A stretch of 25,245 nt of DNA from Haplomitrium mnioides (taxonomy: Eukaryota; Marchantiophyta; Haplomitriopsida; Calobryales). Below are positions 1 through 8,379 of this stretch, piece by piece. The translations under genes and the position numbers were made by a program. Numbering within the stretch: position 1 is the first letter of the stretch; each line of letters begins with the position of its first letter. Location of the stretch: positions 1-25,245 of the forward strand of contig JBNGIS010033451.1 of the NCBI GenBank assembly GCA_049999725.1. Reading direction: 5' to 3'. The notes beneath the pieces were generated by a model. The model was not told the origin of the DNA and did no database searches. It worked only from the letters and a program-made list of their open reading frames with translations.

Positions 1-446
1 ATATGCTCATACGATTTGACTTTCTTCCATTGCAAATTCAATATGCTCATCTCATTTCACTTTCTTTCATTGTGAAGTCAATATACTCATCCAATTTTAC
101 CTTCTTTTATTGCAAATTCAATATGCTCATCTAATTTTATTTACCTTCATTGCAAATTGAATATGTTCATATGATTTCACTTTCTTTCATTGCAAATTCA
201 ATATGCTCATCCGGTTTTACATTCATTCATTGCAAATTCAATATGCTCATCCAATTTTACTTTCTTTTATTGTGAATTCAATGTGGTCATCTAATTTTAC
301 TTTCTTTCATTGCAAATTCAATATGCTCATCGGATTTTACTTGCTTTCATTGCAAATTCAATGTGCTGATATGATTTTATTTTCTTTCATTGCAAATTCA
401 ATATGCTCATCTCATTTTTCTTTCTTTTATTGCAAATGCAATATGC
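1..446. repeat. 40-bp minisatellite, 11 full units plus 6 bp
   Basis: Eleven consecutive units of exactly 40 bp run from 1 to 440 without any length change, and a twelfth is cut after six bases (441-446). Each unit begins close to ATATGCTCAT, has a variable middle such as CTAATTTTAC, and ends close to TTTCATTGCAAATTCA. Units differ by scattered substitutions only. The array is AT-rich, unlike the GC-rich LTR next to it. It runs off the left edge, so its full size is unknown. It is broken by the left end of element A, so it is probably the host locus that received that insertion. No function is evident. Confidence 0.95.
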
Positions 447-2165
447 TATCGCTCCCATGTTTCAAGCCTTAACCTTCCGAGATCATGCTTTGAGTGCAAG
501 GGAGGACAATTTACGGGCTTTCAGGTTTTTTTCTGAGATGGCCTCTTGCCAGTTACCACTTTCAAACTCTAAGGGTTCTTCCTTTCCTTTTCAACCTTAA
601 ACACTTTACTCTCTCTCGCTTCTGATTGCACCCAAGTCAATTACTCAAACATTCCTAGGTCCACATCCATAACACCTTGCTGTGATTTGTGTGAATTTTC
701 CGCTTTATTCAAAGGACCCAATGTGTTAGGCCCTGCCACCTTATCTGTGCTTGGGGTAGAATGGGTGCTGTGACTTGCACCAATGTTCAACACCACAATT
801 CTGGACTCTCCTTTTCAGGGTTGTCACAAGATTAACAACACTATTTCCTAGTTATCCTAAGTATGCACTAATTCCTAAGCTCTACGTACAGAACCAAGAA
901 TAGAGGGCATTCACCACCAGGATCACTTGGTTGTGTCTAGGAGTTTGACTCCCTCTCCAGAGTGGTCCCAAGGTCTGCTCAGCTGATCTAGCTGTCTCCT
1001 AATCTAATGAACCTACAAAACTTCAATGCAGAATACAAAGCTAACTACACATATATGGACAAACGATTTATACAATATATGCAAGAGAAAACAAAGTCCT
1101 TGAAGGCCCTCTGGATTTCCAGCAACTGGTTCCTCCCTTCTCAATCCTTGCTGCCTTACAACTTGCAGCCCAGAAACCGCCCACACACCCTCCTCTCCAG
1201 ATATTTTTTTAACTTCCCTTGCGAGAAGCCATGCTTTAACTTCCTCAAGCTAGGAAGAGAGTTTCTTTAACTTCCATCTTTGGAAGATAGCTTTCCTAGC
1301 TGCAGGTAGCTCACTCCACCCCCGAGCCTCAACCGGTCATCCCGCGCAGTGCGCTGGCACTAACGCAACCCCCCCCTCTCAGCTCCACTTAAAGAAACAC
1401 ACCAGAGTATACTCCGAAAACTCTAGGTTGATGCGCTTGCACAAGGAATTGCCGAGCCGACTCCCAGCTTCTCACTTAGCAGCCCCTCCTTAGTTCTTAG
1501 CAGACCAAGAATTCCTTCAAACTATCGTATCGGTTCACCTCCGCTCTGGTCCACCAGCAAGGGCGAGTTCATCTCAATCACCCAAGCATCCAGAGCTCCC
1601 CATTGTGCAATTCTTAGCGCCCCTCCGGAACACCTTCGAATTCCCCTGGCCCCCTGGAGCTAGTACACCCGCTTCACGTAACTCCTCACTAAACTCTTCA
1701 CCCTTGCCTTACCATGCGCAATTCACTCGTCTTGCAGTCTCTATTGCTTCATGCAATCACCCGTGCATCAACCCTCAAGAATTTTATGGCCACCAAGATA
1801 TACTCCCCCTTGCGTGTTGATCCCGCGAGCCCTGATCCGATGAATAGTTGTTATGGCCGTTGAGCTCAAAGTGGGAGAATGCAACGCATGGCTCCTTCGT
1901 TAGTTAATCTTGTTACCTCGGAAAAGAAAATCGAGCCACGTGTCCCTTTAGTTGATCGAGAACGACAAGTACAACAATAATCTCTCAAGGAGTCTGAGTA
2001 ATCTTGCGGGAAGAGATTCTTTAGATTCCCGCGGAACCAAGTCCGAAGTGGTTCTTCGGAACCGAGTTCCGAAGCACCCCTTGGAACCCCATCCACAAAA
2101 TCTCCACAGATTCCCCTGCACATCCCTATTCACTCTCCGCGCGCCACGTCCTCCACTACACCGCC

Positions 2166-2506
2166 GTCCGATGCCATCCCGCAAAAGGGTAGGCTGACCG
2201 TTGAGCTGACTGCTCCTTCCGCAGTTGACCCATACATTGCCCGAGGTCTGATGAACTCTTCTCCTTGCGCCGCATGTCCCGTGAGTTGCTTCGGGGTCCT
2301 TGGAGTCGCCACGTCCTCCGAAAGACGCCGTCCGACGCCGCCCTGCAAAGGGGTAGGTGGACCGTCGACTGAATTCCTTCCGAGGTTGACCCACGGAACC
2401 CCCTGCGTGGTTCCCAAGGTGCCACATCGTCTGAAGGCCGTCGTCCGACGTCGCCTTGTAAAGGGTTAGACGGACCGTCGTGCGGACCCTTCTTCGGAAG
2501 TTGACC
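2166..2506. promoter_or_regulatory. Three GC-rich hairpin/TTGACC units in the LTR of element A
   Basis: Three similar units start at 2166, 2330 and 2443. Each has a ~33-nt imperfect inverted repeat whose arms are typically GTCCG...CGGAC and CCCC...GGGG around a GCAAA-like loop, followed by GACCGT. A TTGACC motif (W-box core) follows at 2225, 2386 and 2501, which is 59, 56 and 58 nt from the unit start. CCACGTC or CCACATC lies just upstream of each unit. The same three units occur in the LTRs of element B. A role in transcription or RNA structure is inference. Confidence 0.6.
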
Positions 2507-2620
2507 TTCAGAAACCCTACCAAGCTCCCCAGCGTGCCACATTTTCGAAGCCCTCCCACGGACTCCCTGCGCTCGCCACGTCGTCCGAAGAGCTGCTACG
2601 GACTTACCTTGCTCGCCAAA

Positions 2621-2726
2621 TAAGAACTGTGCTTATGTCGTCGTTTCAATATACCTTCAAAGTAAGAACTATGCGCGCGCCCAAGGCTATCTTCGCTAAC
2701 CTTTCCGAATGCTCAATATAAGAACT
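2621..2726. promoter_or_regulatory. TAAGAACT motif triplet in the LTR of element A
   Basis: TAAGAACT occurs at 2621, 2663 and 2719. The first two are 42 bp apart, a spacing kept in every LTR in this window. On the sense strand it reads AGTTCTTA. Function unknown. Confidence 0.5.
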
Positions 2727-2804
2727 ACAATGCCTTTTCAGACCGTTCGAACTTTCGGATGCCGGACGCACCTCATCGAACTTTCACCCTTGTGCTTGTC
2801 AAAG

Positions 2805-3265
2805 CTACAAAGAGTCACCTTTTCGGCGCCGCTTGCTCCTTCGTCGGTCGCACCGGCATTATCTTGATTTTTTGGCGCCCTTATCTTGCCACCCGATTCA
2901 CCGATAGATCGTCTTTTCGACGTACCCTTCATTTCCCCCCACCAGATAGGCGCCATATCGCCCTTCTGGCTCAGCTTTCTTCCCGTTGGACGGTTGGCGA
3001 TGGATTGCCGTTTCATCATTGATACGTCTAGTTTGAACCGGATCACTGGCAAGTCACCTTTTCGCCTTTACTCGCTCTTATTCGGCCCGCTAGGTGATTT
3101 GTCCCCCTTTCGGCTCTCCTCTATTTTTCCTCTTGACGGATTTGTGCTAAGTCTCCCCTTTGGCTTCCTCGCTCCTCCTCCGCTCGGATCTCCGATGTAT
3201 CATCCTTTTGGCACTCTTCGATTTCCTTCGGACAGATCCTCGATAAGTCGATGTTTCGGGCCTTC
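2805..3265. repeat. Degenerate ~50-bp tandem array in the LTR (U3 side) of element A
   Basis: A motif close to AGTCACCTTTTCGGC recurs near 2812, 2902, 2952, 3003, 3049, 3094, 3147, 3196 and 3250, mostly 45-55 bp apart. Copies are only loosely alike. It lies in the sense-strand 5' part of the LTR, where U3 enhancers would be expected. Matching arrays lie near 12840-13290, 18545-18990, 23700-24030 and from 24840 to the window edge. Confidence 0.55.
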
Positions 3266-3343
3266 TTCCTTGCTCCCCGATTGGATTCCTCGAGGATCCC
3301 TCTTAACCGAGGTCCCCACGTCGTAAGACGGATCGGAACCCCG

Positions 3344-3364
3344 CTAAGTGGGATCCCCACTTAG
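3344..3364. repeat. LTR palindrome, 9-bp arms
   Basis: CTAAGTGGG and CCCACTTAG are perfect inverted arms around ATC. Weaker versions occur at the same LTR position in element B (13379-13397) and in the solo LTR (24074-24092). Just upstream, CGTC-GTAA-GACG (around 3319-3330) is another small inverted repeat kept among copies. Confidence 0.6.
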
Positions 3365-4053
3365 GAAGGCCTCTTTCGGCAGAATCTCGGACCTCTTGGT
3401 GCCGCCACATCATCCGTGGAATCCCACGAAGTGCTTTGGAGACGCCATGACTCTGTGGAATCTCGTGGGACCTTCTGGGGACTCCATTCTTCCACCAAGA
3501 TTCGCAGACTCAAATGGAAGTGTTCGATCGACCCTTGTAGGGCTCGTTCTTGCTTGCAGGATCGAGGCGTCCCTCTTCCCTGAGCTTGCTCACCCTTGTG
3601 ATGATCTCACCTCTTCCTTTCAGCTGCTGATCCTTGCTTCCCGATTTGTGGCCGCTGCAAGACCCCCGTGATCTGACTTTCTTCGAAGTGCCTTTGGATT
3701 TCGTTGTTGTGGATCTGTACTTCTTCCTCCTGCAATCACTTCGCCATAAGTGGCCGCCCTCTTCCTTCTCCCCAGGCTCCGATCTCCACATCCTCCTGAG
3801 GCATACAGATTCTCGCTGGTCTGCTTCAAAATTTGAAAGGCGGCCCCTCTTTTGGCTGGCGATCCTAGTTCTCTCCTCATCTCCCCCGCCATGATCATGT
3901 TTCCCTGCCAGGACTTATGCGCCTTGCTCTTAGTAGCTATTTGAGGGTAATTTGTGGCTCTTGAGAGGTCTTCACATTTGCCAAGGATTATTATGTTAGA
4001 GATTTCTCCAATTTTGTGAATTCTTCTTTAGGCACTTGAATCGCTAGCCGACA

Positions 4054-4069
4054 TAACTCCCCCTTCAAG
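4054..4069 (-). other. Polypurine tract of element A
   Basis: On the sense strand this reads CTTGAAGGGGGAGTTA, directly followed by the LTR start TGTCGGC. It is in the right place and of the right composition to prime plus-strand DNA synthesis. Confidence 0.8.
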
Positions 4070-4210
4070 TGTGACGCGTCCCCGCGAACACACTTCTTTT
4101 CCCTCAATTGGTGGTTCCTCTGCTACTGGTCGCTAGCTCAAATTCTGTACCTCCTGCAAAACAACCTCACGAAATACCCCCCCACAAAACACACACACCC
4201 GCATAAGAGC
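4070..4210 (-). other. 3' untranslated stretch of element A
   Basis: This short region lies between the end of the integrase frame and the PPT. It resembles 14104-14260 of element B, including a run rich in CA dinucleotides (ACACACAC), and is one of the shared segments showing that the two elements are related. I see no coding signal and no envelope-like frame here. Confidence 0.6.
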
Positions 4211-5430
4211 TTACCTCTGGTTGCTGAGCGCCCTTGACGAGGTTACAATTGGGCCCTCTTCCGGTTCCTCCTGATTTTTGTACCTCTTTAGTCGATTGAA
4301 GTGCACCCTGTTGGCAAACTTGTGACCCTCCAAGGTCTCCAGAACTAATGACCCATTCTTGTGGAGCTTCTTCAAAATGAATGGCCCCATCCACCTTGTG
4401 TGCAATTTTCTAAAATAATGCACAAACCTACTGTCATATAACATCACCAGGTTCCCTCTGGGAGGTCAATCGATTTGAGCTTCTTGTCATGTTGTTTCTT
4501 CTTCAGCTCTTGTTGGTGCTCCAACCTCCCTTGGGCTAACTCTCTGGTCTCCTCCGAATTCTCCAGCTGATAGAGCCTTTCCCTTCTGCTTTGATCATCA
4601 ACCATCCTTTCATGCTCCAACATTCTTCTTGTAGGCACCTCGTACTCCACTGGCACCAGAGCATGTTGTCCAAAGACCAAAAAGTAAGGACTATGCCCTA
4701 TTGTGGTCTTGTAGGCCAGATTGTAGGCATGGGTGGCAGTAAGCAACTTCAGGTCCCAATCTGCCTTGGTTGCTACTACTGTCTTGCTTTGTATCTTGCC
4801 CATGATTTCATTGGCTCTTTCTGTGAGGCCATTAGCCTTAGGGTGGTAAGCTGTGGTCCTCCTATGCTTGACCAGATACCGATTGGTCAGGTCTTTGATC
4901 ATTTGATTGATGAAGTGCGTACCCTAATCACTGACCAGCTCCAAAAAAGGTTCAAACCTATAGAACATTTGCTCATATAGGAAGGCTACCACTGTCTTGG
5001 CATCATCCTTCCAAGTTGTTGTGGCCTCCACCTACTTTGTGGTATAATATGTGACCAACAGAATGTACCTGTTGCCCTTCCGAGTGGAAGGTGCAATGGG
5101 ACCGATGAAGTTGATCCCCTACATCTCAAATGGTGCCAAGAGGATGATGGGTACCAAAGGACGACGCTCGTTTATTGTAGGCATCCTTGTCCTCTAGCAT
5201 GCATCACATCTTCTTACCCAGAAATGCACATCCTTGTGCAAAGTGGGCCACCAATATCCTGCATCCAGGACCTTCTTGATGGTGGTGTTAGCAGCAAAAA
5301 GGCCTCCCACCTCCTCTCCGTGGAGCGCTTGCATTACCATTGTGGCTTGATCCTGCTCTAAACATCGTCTAATCATTCCATCATAACCTCTCTTGTGTAA
5401 TATTCCTTTAATCAAGAGGTATGGTCTCAC
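4211..5430 (-). pseudogene. Integrase domain of Pol, element A (inactive)
   Basis: Integrase joins the element cDNA to host DNA. The N-terminal zinc region is at 5194-5330: a His (LHGEE), then GYWWPTLHKD and a final CDAC. The second zinc His is Leu (GGLF, codon 5299-5301). In the catalytic core, the segment expected to read WGIDF(V/I)GP has a stop for Trp (5119-5121) and Asn for the first catalytic Asp (codon 5110-5112). The second Asp (VSD) is present but followed by a stop (4924-4926). The Glu is in GLTERAN. Further nonsense codons include TAG at 5194-5196. A one-base loss near 4444-4455 shifts the C-terminus into another frame (4447-4211), with YDSRF and LHTRWMGPF, the usual GPY/F module. 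No chromodomain follows. Clearly a decayed Ty3/gypsy integrase. Confidence 0.88.
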
Positions 5431-5539
5431 CTTTCTGAGGAAAACAACAACCTGCTCTCTATTGCTACCTTGGGGGAGTCAAGCAGAACTTAGGAACTAT
5501 GTGATGTGGTCGTACTCCATGGCCCTCCCCACCTTTCCT

Positions 5540-5985
5540 TGGAACAAGTGTTCGTCCGAGAATTCATCTCCCACCTGGTGTTGGTTGACATGCCTTGCAA
5601 TTCAAGAAAAGATGTCTGCATTGTTGTGCTTCTTTCTAGGCTTGATCTTGACCTCAAAATCAAACTCTTACAACAGAAGTACCCACCTTGCAATTTGATC
5701 GGTGACGTGTGGCTTGTTCACCATGTACTTAAGCGCATTGTGATTTGTGTAGAAGATCACCTTGTGTTGCAACACGTAATGCCTGAACTTCTTTAGGGCA
5801 TAAATGATTCCCAGAGCCTCCTGATCTGTTGCAGAGTAATTCTTCTATACTGGTGCTAGCAGTTTGCTGGCAAAGTAGATGGGGTAGTCACGTCCCTGAT
5901 CATCCATCTAGGATAACACTGCTCCAATGCAGAACTCACATACATCAATCATTACATGGAAGTCCTTTTTCCAGCTAGGAGGGAC
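5540..5985 (-). pseudogene. RNase H domain of Pol, element A (inactive)
   Basis: RNase H removes RNA from the RNA:DNA hybrid during reverse transcription. It continues in the RT frame. The first acidic residue is in VMIDVCEF, followed by IGAVLS and a TAG (5908-5910) in place of the usual Gln. The middle reads YFASKLLAP and NYSATDQEALGII, keeping the catalytic Glu. The third site, normally TDH in plant gypsy elements, is TNH (Asn codon 5743-5745), so a catalytic Asp is gone. It then continues through HNALKYM, ARWVLLL, a TAA and EFDFEVKIKP. Several stops interrupt the domain, most explained by CAA, CAG or CGA changing to TAA, TAG or TGA. Boundaries are approximate. Confidence 0.82.
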
Positions 5986-6924
5986 TAACACATGGGCATT
6001 GGCCAACCTCCTCTTCAATTCCCCAAAACTCTCCAGTCTTTCAAGAGTGGCCTTGAATGTGCTACCTTGCTTGGTCTTTTTGGTGAGGAGTATAGCCACT
6101 AAGGCAAATTGGTTGATGAATTGTTGATAGTAACCAACACACCCCAAGAAGCCTTTCACCTCCTTCATACTGCTGGGGAAGGCTAGATTCATCCAATTGG
6201 TGATCTTCTCCTGATCCACCTCAATGCCTCTGTTGGAAATTCAGTGTCCGAGGAGAATCCCCTCCTTCACCCCAAAGAAACATTTTCCTAGGTGCACCCT
6301 CAGCCCAGTTTCCTTGCACCTTTGAAACGTGAGCCTCACATCCCGCTCGTGATTCTCTAGCTTGCCATACACCACAAAGTCGTCGATGAACACCTCCAAG
6401 AACTCCTGCCCTACCACCAAATCCAGCACTCCATCTGTGAAAGGCAATGGGTAGTGATCTTTCCTTGTGGCCTCATTCAGTTTTCAGAAATCTTGGCAGA
6501 CATGGATTTTCTTCTCCCCATCTTGTCCCACCACCAGAGGAGACACCCACTCGCTGTTGAGGACAGGGTATATGAAGTCTGCCTCTAGGAGCTTGTCTAT
6601 CTCCTCCTTTACCAGTAGGGAGAATCAGGGGTTCATCTGATATTGTCGCTGGCGTACTGGGATTGTTGTGGGCTCCAGGTCAATCCTATGCTCCCCCAAT
6701 TCCTTGGGGACTCCCTTCAGATCTACATGACTCCCGACAAAGACGTCACTGTAATTGTGTAGGAGTTGGGTGAGGGTCTGCTCTGCTTTCCTGGGCAATT
6801 GGGATCCGATGTGGAAAGTGTGCCCTTCTTGGACCACCAGTTGCTTGTGTTGGGCCTCCCTTACCGCCCCCATCTCATTCCTTTCCTTGTTGTCCCCTAC
6901 TGGCATCAAGGTAGCCAATCTCAC
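5986..6924 (-). pseudogene. Reverse transcriptase domain of Pol, element A (inactive, internal deletion)
   Basis: RT copies element RNA into DNA. The frame enters through the typical lead-in LGEHRIDLEPTTIPVRQRQY and MNP, then a TGA (6622-6624). It goes on through LVKEEIDKLLEADFIYPV, EWVSPLVV, KIHVCQDF, a TGA (6484-6486), KLNEATRKDHYPLPFTD and GVLDLVVGQEF. It then jumps straight to LEVFIDDFVVYG. The stretch that normally lies between, holding motif A (the first catalytic Asp, in the usual FLDG) and the following ~70 residues, is missing in frame. The FIDD motif is at about 6379-6390. After it come KCFFGVKEGILLGH, a TGA (6241-6243), SNRGIEVDQEKI and the thumb YYQQFINQF. The enzyme cannot have worked in this copy. 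Confidence 0.9.
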
Positions 6925-7017
6925 CCCTCTTTCCTCCCAAGGAGCTTCTGTGGACCTCCATGTGTCCGTTTTCTGGGTCTGATGAGGTACTTTGGATCCA
7001 TCCCTCTAATGCTCCGT

Positions 7018-7278
7018 TCAGTCATAGGTAGATAATTCTATTTGATTAATGGAAATTACACCCTCTTCCGACATATCCTCCTCTAATGCTTCGCTCACCA
7101 TCTGTACCCAATAGTGGTACTCCGAATCTTCGTTCTCGGACCACTCACTATCGTACTCCGCCTCCGACTGCATTTCTCCCACATGAGGAATAGGCCCGTA
7201 ATACACTGTCATTCTTTCGAGGCCAAACACAGTATAGAATACCCCCAATTGTGCATCACCTTGGCCCCATACAACCAC
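7018..7278 (-). pseudogene. Acidic linker between protease and RT, element A
   Basis: This is an open stretch in the RT frame, which differs from the protease frame and overlaps its end. It is rich in Glu, Asp and Ser (EYDSEWSENEDSEYHYWVQM). No fold is recognised. In plant gypsy polyproteins such a low-complexity acidic region often joins protease and RT. It ends in a TGA at 7018-7020, after which the frame runs on with another TAG towards RT. It is probably coding linker rather than a gene of its own. Confidence 0.55.
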
Positions 7279-7790
7279 GGTCTCCCAATCAGCACTGGGT
7301 AAGTAGATGCTCTGGTGGGTCGTATCACCAGGTAATTGAGCTTAAATTCCTCCCCTCCGATGAATGTTGGAATGTGCAGGAGAGAGCCCAATGGCTTTAC
7401 GCGCAACCCATCCGCCAGCCTCATGATTCGGGCGGGGTGCTGGAATTCCGGGAATCCCAGCTTGTGAGCAGTCTCCTCCACCATGATGTGGACGCTTGCC
7501 CCTCCATCTACGGGCACCAAGGACAATGTGCAACCTGCGATATGGATCTCGATCTCAAAGGCCCCCTTGTCCTCACAAACCAGTTGCAAGTCTGTTGGAG
7601 CTCCCACCTTGGGCAACCTCCTTCTCCTCTTCGCTCCCATCAGCAATTCTCGGAGCTGTCTTCGATACAGAGGGCTATCCTTGATAAGTTGGCCCACTGT
7701 GGCCGTGACATGACAGTTCCTCACATCCGCTTGAATGTTGTAGGGGGTGGCCTTTGCCCTCTCTTCCACAATTGCAACTGCCTTCTTCAC
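7209..7790 (-). pseudogene. Aspartic protease domain, element A
   Basis: The retropepsin-type protease that cuts the Gag-Pol polyprotein. The active-site segment is VPVDGGASVHIM, corresponding to the plant gypsy D-G-G-(A/S)-(S/G)-V form. It is followed by EETAHKLGF and later by VLIGRPWLYGAKVMHNWG, the usual end of this domain. The catalytic Asp is present, so this is the best preserved enzyme in the element. Upstream lies a coiled, charged linker (about 7895-7791; RKQLEALKALEEERAAKE) with two in-frame TAG codons in the place of Gln. The frame matches that of the zinc knuckles at 8288-7896. A shift to the RT frame lies near the overlap at 7209-7278. Confidence 0.85.
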
Positions 7791-7895
7791 TTCCTAGTTT
7801 GCCCCCTGTTGCTTTTGGACCTCTTTGAGGGGCTCTTTAGCTGCTCGCTCTTCTTCCAGGGCCTTCAAAGCCTCCAATTGTTTTCTCACATGGTC

Positions 7896-8320
7896 CTACT
7901 GCTTGGGGTAGAACCATTTTGGATTATCCCTCCGATAATCCGAATCGCTTCGAGGCGAGGCCACTTGAACTACTTCCTTCTTAGCTCTGCGCTCAGCCTT
8001 CCTCTTGCTTCTCTTTGTGGCCTTTGCCCCTGCTCGGGTCATCACCCGGAAAAATCCCTCCTCCATCTCCAAAGTAATTAGATTGATAGCTATGGGGGGA
8101 GGAGGATTCGCACTTGGTCCAAGAGCAACATCTAGCCTTCTGGTTGGGCCATTCATAACTATATGCCCCTCCTTTTTGCATTGGAAGCACAAGGAAGGCG
8201 GTTGGCCATACTCGCTCTTCTGCGGCTCCGGACAGCTAGAGGAAATGTGGCCAGGTTGGCCACAATTCCAACAGACCATAAGTGTCATTTCAAAGAGGTC
8301 GATTCGTAGTCCACTGGTTT
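7896..8320 (-). pseudogene. Gag nucleocapsid region with two zinc knuckles, element A
   Basis: It binds element RNA in the virus-like particle. The first knuckle, CWNCGQPGHISSSC (about 8273-8232), is a perfect C-x2-C-x4-H-x4-C. The second, CFQCKKEGHIVMNG (about 8189-8148), has Gly where the last Cys should be (codon 8148-8150). A basic stretch (KRSKRKAERRAKK) and NPKWFYPK follow, ending at a TAG. The frame differs from the upstream Gag frame, so a frameshift lies near 8290-8330. Element B has a closely related CWNCGQPGHVSPNY knuckle, and its PTWFY resembles the PKWFY here. Confidence 0.85.
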
Positions 8321-8379
8321 ATAGGCCCTGCGTTCCCTCCTGCAAGCCTGCTCAGAATTGTACAAGGTCCCTCACTGAT

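Larger units (their letters stand above)
447..4053 (-). repeat. 3' LTR of element A (3607 bp)
   Basis: The right boundary ends in GCCGACA, directly followed by the PPT, so on the sense strand this LTR starts TGTCGGC. The left boundary reads TATCGCTCCC where the other copies read TGTCGCTC, so the expected terminal TG has become TA. The body aligns with 9638-10250, 19802-21452 and 24774-25245, which are pieces of the partner LTR, and less closely with the LTRs of element B. At 3.6 kb it is unusually long. The flank before it ends in TATGC (442-446), the predicted 5-bp target duplication whose second copy should lie beyond the window. There is no convincing gene within it; the open frames are products of GC-rich repeats. 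Confidence 0.9.

Noticed and set aside
1-446. CRISPR-like array of regularly spaced repeats
   Set aside because: There is no separate repeat and spacer; the whole 40-bp unit is repeated, and the setting is a plant genome.
203-600. Overlapping plus-strand open frames in and after the minisatellite, with repeating peptide wording
   Set aside because: The 40-bp unit is not a multiple of three, so the frame cycles through all phases; the repeated peptide is a by-product of an AT-rich array without stops, and the frames run into the LTR.
1948-2559. 203-residue minus-strand frame in the LTR of A, with similar frames at 12132-12542, 17843-18379 and 20837-21160
   Set aside because: The repeats under them are 164 and 112 bp apart, neither a multiple of three, and several frames on both strands are open at once. 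This points to GC-rich composition and low stop density rather than a selected protein.
4070-4210. Possible envelope-like or third frame downstream of integrase, as in some Athila elements
   Set aside because: Only about 140 bp lie between the integrase end and the PPT, with no room for such a gene.
5490-5693. Minus-strand frame beginning MQGGYFCCK
   Set aside because: The RNase H frame in another phase reads through the same bases with recognisable family wording; this one is a shadow.
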